Position numbers and translations under genes: made by a program
Shown: one piece after another, positions 36,213-45,780 of the stretch
Position numbering within the stretch: the stretch's first letter is position 1
Layout: each line of letters begins with the position of its first letter
From: Putridiphycobacter sp045107045
Lineage (GTDB): Bacteria > Bacteroidota > Bacteroidia > Flavobacteriales_D > Crocinitomicaceae
Reading direction: 5' to 3'
Assembly: GCA_045107045.1 (NCBI GenBank)
Contig: JBGCFR010000001.1
Span: forward strand, 113,799-177,798
DNA length: 64,000 bases
Notes under the pieces: generated by a model
Database searches by the model: none
What the model saw: the letters and a program-made list of their open reading frames with translations, nothing else
What the model was told of the DNA's origin: nothing

Positions 36213-36794
36213 CTATGTCTTTTTAACGTATTGAGTCAGTATCACAACATGTTGTCCTTCAACTCTTCCCTCTATATGTTCGGAATTATCATGAACCAAT
36301 GTGATACGCCGAACTGCCGTACCTCTTTTTGCTGTAAATCCGCCACCTTTCACAAGTAAATCTTTTACTAGAACAACGGAATCTCCTGCCTCCAATATAA
36401 CACCATTGATGTCTTTGTGGGTAATCTTATCCTCAGCATCTTCATCATAACCGCCAGTTTTTGCCCAATTAAGAACGTCTTCTTCAATATACATCATCTC
36501 TAATAAATCTTGCGGCCAGCCTTCTGATTTTAGTAAAGTTAAAATTCTCCAGACTTGTACTTTAACAGCATCTACTTCACTCCACATGCTGTCATTTAAA
36601 CAACGCCAATGATTTGCATCAATAGTATCTGGCTCTTCAATTTGTGATTTACAAGTCGAACAAATATAAATAGAGGCATCTTCAGTATTGACACCTTCAG
36701 AACCTTCAACTAAATATGCCGCCAAATGATCTACCGCAGAACATAATTCACATTTATTTTCACTTCTTGTTTCTAGATTTTTATCTATGTTCAT
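36213..36794 (-). CDS. PhnA/YjdM-type zinc-ribbon protein
   Basis: 193 residues. The N-terminal zinc ribbon has CELC and CSTC pairs (near residues 15 and 49). The C-terminal PhnA domain has ITHKDINGVILEAGDSVVLVKDLLVKGGG and ends VVILTQYVKKT. Despite its old name (alkylphosphonate protein) the role of this family is not settled. The middle section is longer than in E. coli YjdM. A ~90-bp repeat lies immediately upstream. Confidence 0.85.
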   Translation of the reverse strand: MNIDKNLETRSENKCELCSAVDHLAAYLVEGSEGVNTEDASIYICSTCKSQIEEPDTIDANHWRCLNDSMWSEVDAVKVQVWRILTLLKSEGWPQDLLEMMYIEEDVLNWAKTGGYDEDAEDKITHKDINGVILEAGDSVVLVKDLLVKGGGFTAKRGTAVRRITLVHDNSEHIEGRVEGQHVVILTQYVKKT

Positions 36795-36820
36795 ATTGCT
36801 TTATTTTTCATAATTGGACA

Positions 36821-36914
36821 TAACAACCGGGTAAAATCCATAAATGTGTAACAGATCGTTGTTAGGATCAATAAATGTCGTCAATTTATGTTACACAATT
36901 GAATTGAAGAAAAT
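36821..36914 (+). repeat. Dispersed intergenic repeat, copy 1
   Basis: About 90 bases shared with 51561-51656 in the same orientation. The first 25 bases from GGGTAAAATCC at 36829 are identical in both. It contains the inverted repeats AACAAC...GTTGTT and TGTGTAACA...TGTTACACA. The second copy has a base change that keeps the latter pairing as G-T. Confidence 0.75.
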
Positions 36915-36925
36915 GCCAAACCCCA

Positions 36926-39900
36926 CTACTTTTTTACCAATTTAATGGCAGCTTTCTTATTTCCTGACTCAATAATCAAAATATAAACACCTGCCGCACC
37001 TTCTAACGTTAAGTTTAATAACTGACTATCATTATATATTTGTGATTGAATTATTTTCCCCCTTATATCTGTAATCGTCGTCGTTAAGGTTGGCATATTT
37101 TTTTCAAATGCTATTGAGAAATTACCATCTTCCAGAATCGGATTCGGATAAATAGAGATTCCAAAGTACTGAGAGCTACCAACTGGTATGGATGATTTTG
37201 CCCTTTTGTTAATATAAAAAACGTTAGTCTGAGTGCTAGTGAATATATCATTGCCTGCAAAATCAGTAACAGATGCCACATTGACATCAATTTGGAATAA
37301 AGTATCAGCTGCTGGCAGTACGTCATATACCGCAATATATGAAGTTTGGTTGGTCCAAAGGCTTGATGCACCATTTAAAACAAGAGTTTGAGACAATGGA
37401 TTGTCAGTTGGAAAAGTAATTGAAGGAGTACCCGTGGTATCCATTAATTCATCAAAGTAAAGTGCTAGAAAAAATGTGCTCACTCCTGTATCGGAGTAGC
37501 TGATTGTATCCACACTAGGTATAATGGTAAGTAGTTCCGGTTGCTTTGTATTTATATTGAATAAATTGGTGCTTATTATCGTGTTTTGTGGATTGCCAAT
37601 TATATCCTTAGCATTCTTAGCCTGAACATCAATATTTAGTAATGATTCTGGGTGATCAGAAACATCAAACCAGCTAATGTAAGTTTTATCATCTAGCCAC
37701 TCGCTGGCAGCGGAATTTGACGTGAGGGTATTTAACAATGGGTCTTCAATGGGGAATGAAATAACGGGAATAGAACTATTATTCATTTTTTTGTCATAAA
37801 CCACAGTGATCGAAAAGTTAGCCATTCCAGCATCACTTAAGGTGATGGTATCTATATTAGTGTATAATTGTACCACATTCGGCGCTTTAGTGTCAATATT
37901 AAAGCCGTCTAGTTCTAGAAAAAATGCTTGAGAGTTACCTATACGGTCGGTTGCTCCACTAATGGTAACATCTATGTTTTCAATAAATTCAGATGAATTA
38001 TATACATTGTATATTGCTAGAAATGTAGTCTCATTTAACCAATTACTAGCTGATATGTTTAATCCTATTGTACTTAACGGATCTTCATTAGGGAACGTAA
38101 ATACAGGAGATATTAACGTGTCCATTGCTTCATTAAACTCTACAGTTAACACAAAATTAGAAACACCAACATCAATGAGACTAATCGTATCGATACTGAT
38201 TGATAATTGCACTACATTCGGCACTTTTGTGTCAATATTAAAGCGGTCTAGTTCTTGAAATAATTGTTGAGGGTTGCCAATACGATCAGCCGCACCATTA
38301 ATAGTAATATCTATGTCATCAACTAATTCAGATGAATTATTCACATTATATGTTGCTCTAAATGTGTTGGTATTTAGCCAGCTACTAGTAGTTGTGTTTA
38401 AGGCTATTGTGTTTAATGGGTCTTCATTCGGAAATGTAATTGCAGGGGTTACCATAGTATCCATTGCTTCGTCAAACGTTGCTGTTACTACAAAATTAGA
38501 AATACCAATATCAATCAAACTAATAGTGTCTACACTAGTTGATAATTGCTGCACATTCGGAATTTTGGTGTCGATATTAAAACCATCCGATTCTTGAAAT
38601 AATAATTGCGGATTGCCTATGCGATCTGAAACACCATTAACAGTAACATCTATATTTTCTATAAATTCAGATGAACTAATCACATTATAGGTGGCTAGAA
38701 ACGTAGTTGTATTCAACCAACTACTAGCCGCAATGTTTAATGCAATAGTGTTAAGAGGGTTTTCATTTGGAAATGAAATTGTAGGGGTGACTAGTGTATC
38801 CATTGCTTCGTCAAACATTGTGGTTAACACAAAAGTAGAAACACCTACATCAACGAGACTAATGGTATCCAAACTGGCAGATAATTGCATTACAGTAGGC
38901 GCTTTGGTATCAATATTAAAGCGGTCAAGTTCTTGAAATAATAATTGCGGATTGCCTATGCGATCTGAACCACTATTAACAGTAACATCTATATTTTCTA
39001 TAAATTCAGATGAACTAATCACATTATAGGTGGCTAGAAACGTGGTTGTATTCAACCAGCTACTAGCTGATATGTTTAACGTAATAGTGTTAAGAGGGTC
39101 TTCATTTGGAAATGTAAATATAGGGGTTATCAATGTGTCCATTGCCTCATCATACTCTGCAGTTAATACAAAGTTAGAAACACCCATATCAATTAAGCTA
39201 ATTGTATCTACACTAACAGATAACTGCAAGACATTCGGCGCTTTTGAGTCAATATTAAAGTGGTCTAGTCCTTGATATAATACTTGAGGATTACCAATTC
39301 GATCGGCTGCGCCGTCAACTGTTACATCAATATTTTCGACCAATTCAGATGCATTAACCACGTTGTAGGTGTTAAGAAATGTAGTATCATTCAACCAGCT
39401 ACTTGCTGCTAAGTTTAGCGTTAATGTGTTTAGTGGGTTTTCATTCGGAAATGTAAACGTTGGGGCTATCGTTGTGTCCATAGCTTCGTCAAAAACTGCA
39501 GTTAATACAAAAGTAGATAAGCCAACATCAATCGGGCTAATAGTATCAATACTAGCAAAAAGTGAAACAACATTTGGGGGTTTAGCATCCATATATTTTT
39601 CCGCAAAATCGAATGCCCTAACGCCAATTTTTTCACCAATTAGTCTACCTGGTATATCATCTACGGGAGGGTGAATTCCTCCCCAAATTCTTGATAAACT
39701 GCACTGGTCAGATGCATCTCTATAGGTCGCCCACTGAAGTGTTATATCTTCACTAGGTCCATCTTCAAATACAAGAAAGGAATCTTTTTTCGCGACAAAT
39801 TCTCCCATTCCACCTGGGAAAAATGCATCACCAGTCATTGCGGTCATTACTTCTGCCGCAGCTCTCGAAAAAGTAGAATGTCCAGATACGTAGCCAGCAA

Positions 39901-41539
39901 ATGGAGGGGTAATAAAAGTTGGTCGTTGATAAGGCCACCAATTTTCAGCAAGGATCCATCCAACACCGGCAACATCATTTTCAGGGTCAGCTATATAATC
40001 TGGTCCTCGCCATGCCAACACTTTTATTTTTCCTGTATCACTGGCTTCAAATGCTGGTTGTAAAGTATCAGAAGGAATCACAACTTCAATATAACCGGGT
40101 ATCAACGGAATGCCGTCTTTCGCGTAATTAGGTAACGAAGTGGTTGATGATTGTCCATTATCAGCCATATGTCTAATTGCTGAAATAGGTCGAATATAAT
40201 CATACCAACCTTTTATTCCCCATGCAGTAACGGCAGCATCATGCACTGTTCCACCCATTAAAAAGTAGGCTTTAACATCCCATTCTAAATCGTCAAGAAT
40301 GGCTCCTTCACCTTTCCATTTTTTTTCAAAACTTGGGTGATCGTTCACGTAATTCAGTAATTCAAACCAATGCCCAGGTGGTGTTTCAGAATCTGGTCCA
40401 TCTGCCCAAAATTCTGCTAGTACTCTAGCATAATCAGATCTAGGAACGATTTGCGGCGTATAAGGTAAACTAGTTGACGGATTTACTGAGTGCCCAGTAC
40501 CTATATCTCCTCCATCAGTTAGATTATAAAAGTTTTGCAAATCAGGAACATTTGTTGGATAGCTTTGTATATTACCAATTGAGGCTGGAGAAATATCCCA
40601 AAGTACATTACTTGATGAATCTAGATGAGACGACCAAACTGAAACTAAGGAAAACCCCCACTGATATTCTTCAATTAATGACGAAGCGTTTATAGTATCT
40701 AAATATGGTGGAAGATTTGGATTATGATAAACCACATAATCATCTCCATCTCTTGTGTAAACATTTCGGACAGAATCGTTCAATGAAAAAGGGGTGACCG
40801 CTCCCCATTCAGGTCCTAAAAATTCAGGGGTATTAATGGGGATTGTATTTCCAGACTGATCAATAAATACTTGTAAACTTAGCGGCTGCCAACGATCGGG
40901 ATCTGAAATATTAGGGTTTCCAGGAAGTGCAGGAGCAAGGGAGGCATTGACTGGGTTATAATATTGATTAATATAACCATTTTGCTCATTAGAGCCATCC
41001 TGCAAACCAAACGTAATAATATGTTGTGCTATATAGTTTCCCAGTGCAGCGGGGCCACCTGTTGTATAATCAGTATTATTGTTTGTGGTATCATACTCTA
41101 ATGAAACCATCAATGTATCAAACAGTGGTAGCACTATTGAAGCCCCTGGGGAGTTTCGAAAACGGTGTGTAAGTAGCCTGTAGGCTGCAAAGCTTATGGC
41201 TTCATTTCTTGCAGAATCAATATTAGAAGGGGTAGGTATACCAGTAAAAGGACATACTAACCCACCAACAGAATCTCCTAACATGTAGGGTTTGGCAATA
41301 GAATCATAGGCTGCCCAGGCATCATACATCCCAACAGAAACATGAAATAGATTTCTAGAGTGAACAGTAGGTCTAGCAAAGTCGTTTCGAATGCTAGTTA
41401 ACATGAGCTCACTCCATTGTCTTGCTACAGATTCTTGTGCATTTACTGAAGAACAATACGACAGTAGAAACAATAAGAAAGTTAATGCTTTCAGCCCTCT
41501 TTTTTCAAAAATAGATTTTTTGTAAAGCCTCTTATTCAT
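36926..41539 (-). CDS. Vanadium-dependent haloperoxidase-type secreted protein with seven tandem domains and T9SS sorting domain
   Basis: 1537 residues. A signal peptide (ALTFLLFLLSYCSSVNAQ) is followed by a ~620-residue PAP2/haloperoxidase domain with all three vanadate/phosphate-site motifs: KGWYDYIRP (KX6RP), YVSGHSTFSRAA (SGH) and SRIWGGIHPPVDD (SRX5HX3D-like). Residues ~654-1447 are seven repeats of ~113 residues (VDTISLIDxGVSNF, DEAMDT, FPNExPL, FNIDTKAP). The end is a type A sorting domain (ISIYPNP ... GVYILIIESGNKKAAIKLVKK). It may be a surface haloperoxidase or an acid phosphatase. ATG 41539 is preferred over TTG 41563. Confidence 0.88.
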   Translation of the reverse strand: MNKRLYKKSIFEKRGLKALTFLLFLLSYCSSVNAQESVARQWSELMLTSIRNDFARPTVHSRNLFHVSVGMYDAWAAYDSIAKPYMLGDSVGGLVCPFTGIPTPSNIDSARNEAISFAAYRLLTHRFRNSPGASIVLPLFDTLMVSLEYDTTNNNTDYTTGGPAALGNYIAQHIITFGLQDGSNEQNGYINQYYNPVNASLAPALPGNPNISDPDRWQPLSLQVFIDQSGNTIPINTPEFLGPEWGAVTPFSLNDSVRNVYTRDGDDYVVYHNPNLPPYLDTINASSLIEEYQWGFSLVSVWSSHLDSSSNVLWDISPASIGNIQSYPTNVPDLQNFYNLTDGGDIGTGHSVNPSTSLPYTPQIVPRSDYARVLAEFWADGPDSETPPGHWFELLNYVNDHPSFEKKWKGEGAILDDLEWDVKAYFLMGGTVHDAAVTAWGIKGWYDYIRPISAIRHMADNGQSSTTSLPNYAKDGIPLIPGYIEVVIPSDTLQPAFEASDTGKIKVLAWRGPDYIADPENDVAGVGWILAENWWPYQRPTFITPPFAGYVSGHSTFSRAAAEVMTAMTGDAFFPGGMGEFVAKKDSFLVFEDGPSEDITLQWATYRDASDQCSLSRIWGGIHPPVDDIPGRLIGEKIGVRAFDFAEKYMDAKPPNVVSLFASIDTISPIDVGLSTFVLTAVFDEAMDTTIAPTFTFPNENPLNTLTLNLAASSWLNDTTFLNTYNVVNASELVENIDVTVDGAADRIGNPQVLYQGLDHFNIDSKAPNVLQLSVSVDTISLIDMGVSNFVLTAEYDEAMDTLITPIFTFPNEDPLNTITLNISASSWLNTTTFLATYNVISSSEFIENIDVTVNSGSDRIGNPQLLFQELDRFNIDTKAPTVMQLSASLDTISLVDVGVSTFVLTTMFDEAMDTLVTPTISFPNENPLNTIALNIAASSWLNTTTFLATYNVISSSEFIENIDVTVNGVSDRIGNPQLLFQESDGFNIDTKIPNVQQLSTSVDTISLIDIGISNFVVTATFDEAMDTMVTPAITFPNEDPLNTIALNTTTSSWLNTNTFRATYNVNNSSELVDDIDITINGAADRIGNPQQLFQELDRFNIDTKVPNVVQLSISIDTISLIDVGVSNFVLTVEFNEAMDTLISPVFTFPNEDPLSTIGLNISASNWLNETTFLAIYNVYNSSEFIENIDVTISGATDRIGNSQAFFLELDGFNIDTKAPNVVQLYTNIDTITLSDAGMANFSITVVYDKKMNNSSIPVISFPIEDPLLNTLTSNSAASEWLDDKTYISWFDVSDHPESLLNIDVQAKNAKDIIGNPQNTIISTNLFNINTKQPELLTIIPSVDTISYSDTGVSTFFLALYFDELMDTTGTPSITFPTDNPLSQTLVLNGASSLWTNQTSYIAVYDVLPAADTLFQIDVNVASVTDFAGNDIFTSTQTNVFYINKRAKSSIPVGSSQYFGISIYPNPILEDGNFSIAFEKNMPTLTTTITDIRGKIIQSQIYNDSQLLNLTLEGAAGVYILIIESGNKKAAIKLVKK
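37205..39578 (-). repeat. Seven tandem ~339-bp coding repeats
   Basis: In-frame repeats inside the haloperoxidase gene, encoding 113-114 residue Ig-like domains. Middle copies (2 to 5) are the most alike and share long identical DNA stretches; the last two before the sorting domain are the most diverged. This suggests recent internal expansion. Confidence 0.88.
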
Positions 41540-41551
41540 TGTACTAGGTTG

Positions 41552-41568
41552 TTTGTTAAACAAAGTTA
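41552..41568 (-). promoter_or_regulatory. Candidate -7 box and overlapping palindrome upstream of the haloperoxidase gene
   Basis: The minus strand has TAACTTTG (41568-41561), a full TAnnTTTG match, and a palindrome TTTGTTAAACAAA at 41552-41564 overlapping it, 13 bases before the ATG. No -33 match is seen. The palindrome may be an operator. Confidence 0.4.
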
Positions 41569-41834
41569 ATACTAATTTAGCTTTGTGACATTGAAAATGT
41601 AAAAAATAACCTTATTGTATTTAAGAACAGAAACACGTGCTTAAGGCTTTAAACCATAAGTTTATGGTATATAATAATTATTCCAATAAGACAATTTATG
41701 ATGAAAGTCATACTTTATTTTTGATTAATATTGATCTCCATTTTTTTCTCAAAAGCACCTAAAACTTGTTTAAATGTAGCCATTTATGCAGTGTTATGTA
41801 ACAATGACATTTACTTTTTTGTATTGTGCGTTTT

Positions 41835-42458
41835 TTATTCTTTCCTGAATAATTCACTTCCTTTCTTCGTTAAAAAATAACAAATAATTGAACCTATTAT
41901 ATTGTAAGGAATTGATAGTAAAATTACAAGCCAGCCTATTCCTAACCCCCATTCAAAACCAAGTTTTATCATTTTTGAAATCCAATTTGGTGGAAAATAA
42001 CCTGCTTTCATATCGTAGTAATGCCATAACATTCCACCAAATGGTGAACTTAAGAGAATTGTTAAAAATATTATTAAAATAGTCAATAAAATTTGTTTTG
42101 TAAGAGTCTGGTTTAAATATTTGTCAGCAAATAAAGTGGCCATAATTCCATAGAAAAAACAGGGAATGGCTATAAAGGAAATAGGGTGTGACCAGTGATA
42201 TAAAAACATTCTATACAGTGAGCCAAATACATTATGGTGAGGTAGAATTATCCATAAAATGTAGTATATAATGGTCCCAAGAATAAAACTTGTGACCCAA
42301 TAAAAAAATAGTTTTTTCAATGTTTTAGTCAATTTGTATATTTTGTTTTGGATGGTAGCACAGTAGTTCGTATTTGAAACGTAGTGTGTAAATATACGAT
42401 AAGCTTCTGATTTAGATTTGCGGACAGAGTAAATAGATGCAAATTCTGAATTTAGCAT
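41835..42458 (-). CDS. Membrane protein of unknown function
   Basis: 207 residues with four hydrophobic segments (about 50-75, 92-112, 122-142 and 175-200) after a polar, basic N terminus. No known motif seen. Short loops rich in aromatic residues (HWSHPISF, LWHYYDMKAGYFPPNW) lie between segments. It stands alone between two intergenic repeats, like a single-gene module. The first ~45 residues before the basic stretch may be non-coding. Confidence 0.5.
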   Translation of the reverse strand: MLNSEFASIYSVRKSKSEAYRIFTHYVSNTNYCATIQNKIYKLTKTLKKLFFYWVTSFILGTIIYYILWIILPHHNVFGSLYRMFLYHWSHPISFIAIPCFFYGIMATLFADKYLNQTLTKQILLTILIIFLTILLSSPFGGMLWHYYDMKAGYFPPNWISKMIKLGFEWGLGIGWLVILLSIPYNIIGSIICYFLTKKGSELFRKE

Positions 42459-42500
42459 GGAATAGTTAAGTTTTAGATACTTTGTTAGCCCCTGGTATTT

Positions 42501-42929
42501 TCAGATTCCTAAGGTTAATTCATTTTTAACTTTGTGATATATTAAAGTCGCTTTTATACATTGTTTTAATTCTTGTATCGGAATCTCTTGATCTAATTTA
42601 AAAATAATGGCTCTATTTTTTTCGTACTCGAAAAAATTACCAAATACTATCCTAAAAGTTTCTATCAATCTGCTAGTACACTTAAAGTACATTTGATATT
42701 GATTGGGTATTTTTTTCTTCCAATCCATTCGTAAAGTACTTCCATTTTTGCTTACAAAACTTGGTTCGCCCCATTTTAGTGTTTCTTCCAAATTTTCTAA
42801 TTCGGGTATTTCTTTAGCTGTTTCTATTACTAATTCTCTTAAAAATTGCATTTTATCCCGAACAAAGTCGGGATAATTTGCAAATACAGATTCAAAATCT
42901 GGGCTTGTTGTTACGTTTAACTTACTCAT
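42501..42929 (-). CDS. DUF1801 domain protein
   Basis: 142 residues: YPDFVRDKMQFLRELVIETA, a central ETLKWGEPSF and a C-terminal IPIQELKQCIKATLIYHK. This matches the DUF1801 (YdhG-like) fold, related to small iron-chaperone-like or MmcQ-type folds; function unknown. It overlaps the GyrI-like gene by 8 bases, third gene of a WYL-regulator operon. Confidence 0.8.
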   Translation of the reverse strand: MSKLNVTTSPDFESVFANYPDFVRDKMQFLRELVIETAKEIPELENLEETLKWGEPSFVSKNGSTLRMDWKKKIPNQYQMYFKCTSRLIETFRIVFGNFFEYEKNRAIIFKLDQEIPIQELKQCIKATLIYHKVKNELTLGI

Positions 42930-43395
42930 TCGTATCGTTTTTAACTCCTACGTAAACTTCAACTTCAGCATCTGTTGGGTTCTGCGCTTTTTCTCCATAA
43001 AGTTCAAAATCTGCGGTAAATACTCGATTAAGTTTTCTTTGATTAATTTCTGACCAAGTACCGAATACAATTCCTTTTGTTAAGTCACCTTTTGATACAA
43101 ACTTTCCGTAGGTCCCTCCGTCAAATGCTTGTCCTACCATTTCATCAGGAATATTCTCTAATGTACTTACTTTGCATCCCAAAATAGTGTCATAAGGTTT
43201 GGTGTGGTCTCCTTGATAGTTGGTGTATATTGAAAATACACTTTCATCAACTTTATTAGGAATTTTCTCTACAATACCTTCAGAGATAAATTTGCCCCAT
43301 AGTTGTCCTATGTCTTGAGCCGATTGCCCTTTTTCATTCGTAGTGCTTACTGCGATTCCGATTACCTTAAAAGGTTTAATTGTTACTTTTTGCAT
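42922..43395 (-). CDS. GyrI-like small-molecule-binding protein
   Basis: 157 residues with the bacterial effector-binding fold: FKVIGIAVSTTN at the start, LWGKFI, SIYTNYQGDHTKPYDTILGC, FDGGTYGKFV, and the end FTADFELYGE...AEVEVYVGV. Stand-alone forms bind hydrophobic compounds or act as hydrolases/sequestering proteins. Overlap of 20 bases with the WYL regulator suggests it may sense or handle the regulator's signal. Confidence 0.85.
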   Translation of the reverse strand: MQKVTIKPFKVIGIAVSTTNEKGQSAQDIGQLWGKFISEGIVEKIPNKVDESVFSIYTNYQGDHTKPYDTILGCKVSTLENIPDEMVGQAFDGGTYGKFVSKGDLTKGIVFGTWSEINQRKLNRVFTADFELYGEKAQNPTDAEVEVYVGVKNDTNE

Positions 43396-44161
43396 TGTTA
43401 TTGTTTTTTTGATTCAATACAAATTTAGAGGTGGATTGTGACAGAGGTGTGTCAGGGGTGTTTTCCCATTCTTTTCTTTTTTGTTCAAAATACTCTTGAA
43501 GTGTTATTTTATGGGGTTCGAAGCTGTCATTTAAATTTATAATATTTTGAATACAATCTAATCTAAAAGTTCTAAAATCATTTCTTAGCCTACAAAAAGC
43601 TATTAAAACCCAATTTTCATTGGTGTGAATTAATGCGAAAGGTTCAATTTTTCGGTTACTTTGTTTATTTTGAAGCGAAATGTAATTTAGTTCAAGAATA
43701 TTATAGTTAGTTATGGCGGTTTGTAATTGAATGAGAAAATCACTAGATTTTTCCGATTCAATATAAGTTCTGATTTGTAAGCGCTCTGAAAGTAATTCGG
43801 TTTTATCTTTTTGTGTGTATTTTAAAACTGATTTAATTTTTTCTATTGCATTATTATATTGGTCAGCAAGAGACTTGTCTTTGTTAAGTGCGATTATTTG
43901 TTTGGCAGTTATTAAAGCATTTGCTTCTTGTTCTGTAAACATTACAGGCGGTAACTTATAACCTTCCATAATGGAATATCCTTTTCCTTCTTCGGTTACT
44001 ATAGGAATTCCAGATTTTTCAAGAGTTCTAATATCACGATAAACAGTTCTAATACTTACATTATGTTTTTCGGCAATATCTCTAGCAGTTACAATTCGTT
44101 TTGACTGTAATTGAGTTATTACTGCTGTTAATCTTGCAAGTCTCGGTTTATCTTCTGCCAT
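43376..44161 (-). CDS. HTH-WYL family transcriptional regulator (YafY type)
   Basis: 261 residues. N-terminal winged helix: VTARDIAEKHNVSIRTVYRDIRTLEKSGIPI near residues 25-55. The WYL domain (about residues 135-225) includes LELNYISLQNK, KIEPFALIHTNENWVLIAFC and NDFRTFRLDCIQ. Such proteins respond to nucleotides or small ligands and usually control their own operon, here with the GyrI-like and DUF1801 genes. Confidence 0.88.
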   Translation of the reverse strand: MAEDKPRLARLTAVITQLQSKRIVTARDIAEKHNVSIRTVYRDIRTLEKSGIPIVTEEGKGYSIMEGYKLPPVMFTEQEANALITAKQIIALNKDKSLADQYNNAIEKIKSVLKYTQKDKTELLSERLQIRTYIESEKSSDFLIQLQTAITNYNILELNYISLQNKQSNRKIEPFALIHTNENWVLIAFCRLRNDFRTFRLDCIQNIINLNDSFEPHKITLQEYFEQKRKEWENTPDTPLSQSTSKFVLNQKNNNNAKSNN

Positions 44162-44172
44162 TTGAGTTTTTT

Positions 44173-44245
44173 GCTTGTGGTTAACGGCTTTGTATATGGC
44201 TCGTAGCGTGTAGGTTAACCAATTATTTTCGGATTAAGCACAAGC
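44173..44245. repeat. Long imperfect hairpin at an operon boundary (attC-like layout)
   Basis: Outer arms GCTTGTG/CACAAGC (with TTAA pairing inside a one-base mismatch) and inner arms GGTTAAC at 44179-44185 and GTTAACC at 44214-44220. Together they fold about 70 bases between two unrelated operons. The canonical integron core GTTRRRY is not clearly present. Confidence 0.4.
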
Positions 44246-44252
44246 CATACTT

Positions 44253-44870
44253 TTATTTTCCAATCATTAAGTCATATTCTTTTGGTATTTCCACTCCGTT
44301 AAATCCATTTGTTAGTCCATAGAATATAATCAACGTAAATACTATTCCGACAATCAGAATTCCAACCGATTGTTTTATGGGTTCAATTCCAAGTATTCTA
44401 CTTTTCATTTTTTTAGAGTGAATTGCCGAAATATGTCCAAAAAAGGAAATAATTCCAAGTCCATAATATGGTATAAAGAATAAATTTAAAGGAAATGTAT
44501 TTAATCCAGCAACACCAAAGTAAAAATTAGTGTCTAAATTCAATAATAATCTACCCAAAAAAACAGCACTTAAATGGATTAGCAAAAAAATGGCAAGGTA
44601 AAGTCCTGTCCAAATTTGTAGTTTTCCAAAGAAGTCTAATTCTGTTTTTCTTTTTTTTAGGAATAATTTTATGCCAGAAATAATTTGAATTATAACTGCA
44701 AAAAGTAAAATTGTTTCAGCAATTATATTTCTATAGCCAATTCTTAAATCGTTCATTAGTTCAATGTGAGCTTTGGCTCCAAATAAACTGTAAGAATGAT
44801 TGAATAAATGTAATCCCACAAAAATTGAAATCGTAATTCCAGAGAAATAATGTAATTTTTTAAGATACAT
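44253..44870 (-). CDS. Five-helix membrane protein with conserved histidines, cytochrome-b-like
   Basis: 205 residues, five hydrophobic segments. Histidines occur within or near helices in GLHLFNHSYSLFG, LLIHLSAVFLGR and GHISAIH. The arrangement recalls the heme-binding membrane anchors of the succinate dehydrogenase type, but I cannot name the family. It is the last gene of the TetR-led operon and overlaps the preceding membrane gene by 11 bases. Confidence 0.6.
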   Translation of the reverse strand: MYLKKLHYFSGITISIFVGLHLFNHSYSLFGAKAHIELMNDLRIGYRNIIAETILLFAVIIQIISGIKLFLKKRKTELDFFGKLQIWTGLYLAIFLLIHLSAVFLGRLLLNLDTNFYFGVAGLNTFPLNLFFIPYYGLGIISFFGHISAIHSKKMKSRILGIEPIKQSVGILIVGIVFTLIIFYGLTNGFNGVEIPKEYDLMIGK

Positions 44871-45273
44871 ATTTCCATTTTTTCAGTCCACCAACAAGAA
44901 ATAAGAGTCCAATTGCTAATGCAATTAACGAATATACTGTTTCTGCCATAGGACTTGCTTGTTGTCTAGACATATCAAATATTAATTCTCCAAGTCCACG
45001 AAAAATGTAAATTCCAGCAATTACGAATATACCTAATTTTAAAAAGGGAAGTTTTCTAAATTTATTGTTTGCTGAAAGCCCATATAGACCAAAAATGATG
45101 AACATAATAGAAACAAAAATTGTCAATAAGTATGGAAGTGAAGGGCTTGTTTGTGCAAGTTCATTCATTTCTTTTCCGATTCCAGTAACTTCAAACATTT
45201 TTTCAGCCCATATTAATCCTATTATATGTGCGAATGCAATTAACAAATTTATATAACCACCAAGTTTTAACAT
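44860..45273 (-). CDS. Four-helix membrane protein (DoxX-like in shape)
   Basis: 137 residues from the ATG at 45273; an in-frame TTG at 45282 is less likely. Four hydrophobic segments: YINLLIAFAHIIGLIW, LPYLLTIFVSIMFIIFGLYGL, LGIFVIAGIYIFRGLGEL and YSLIALAIGLLFLVGGL. Function unknown. It lies between an SRPBCC gene and the histidine-rich membrane gene in a TetR-led operon. Confidence 0.65.
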   Translation of the reverse strand: MLKLGGYINLLIAFAHIIGLIWAEKMFEVTGIGKEMNELAQTSPSLPYLLTIFVSIMFIIFGLYGLSANNKFRKLPFLKLGIFVIAGIYIFRGLGELIFDMSRQQASPMAETVYSLIALAIGLLFLVGGLKKWKYVS

Positions 45274-45283
45274 ATCAATCAAA

Positions 45284-45778
45284 TTATTTTTCTACTAATT
45301 GTTTAAGTTCATTATTCATTGTATTAAATACTTCTAATTCCTCAAATATTTGTTTGCGAAGTATTGAAGCAATAATACCTTTTAGTTCCCATTTTTGAAT
45401 GAATGTAATATGCTCCTTGTCTATTTCTCTAATAATAAAATAGTGCGTTGCTTGAAAGAAATGTTTTCCTATTATCTCTTGAGTAGCAGAAAATGATTGA
45501 AAATTCTTTTTGCTAATTGCAGTTGCTTTAAAATTAGAATGTTTATCATTTGGTTGTGTAATTGTTACGTCAAATTTATTTCCAAGTATTAAGCTGTCGT
45601 TATTATTCATTGTTAAAACAGAATTCCATTTTGGATAATTTTCAAAGCCTGTTAATGCCTTCCAAACGGTTTCTTTTGATGCATTTATATCTATTTCAAT
45701 TTTATATTCTTTCATTTTTTGTGCATTGACATTAAGTAATAGAATACTATTGAATAATAGAGTTAGAATAATTTTCAT
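45284..45778 (-). CDS. Secreted SRPBCC (START-like) protein
   Basis: 164 residues with a signal peptide (LTLLFNSILLLNVNAQ) and the SRPBCC start IDINASKETVWKALTGFENYPKWNSV, a polyketide-cyclase-like ligand-binding fold. A secreted form suggests binding of a hydrophobic ligand in the periplasm. The TetR gene ends 2 bases upstream. Confidence 0.82.
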   Translation of the reverse strand: MKIILTLLFNSILLLNVNAQKMKEYKIEIDINASKETVWKALTGFENYPKWNSVLTMNNNDSLILGNKFDVTITQPNDKHSNFKATAISKKNFQSFSATQEIIGKHFFQATHYFIIREIDKEHITFIQKWELKGIIASILRKQIFEELEVFNTMNNELKQLVEK

Positions 45779-45780
45779 AG

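Noticed and set aside
37962..39674. A series of plus-strand open frames of 80-107 codons spaced 339 bases apart
   Set aside because: They are antisense shadows of the tandem repeats in the haloperoxidase gene; the spacing equals the repeat length and they have no start signals or family resemblance.
44173..44245. A true integron attC site
   Set aside because: The fold is suggestive, but the canonical GTTRRRY/RYYYAAC cores are not clear and no integrase is in the window, so it is reported only as attC-like.
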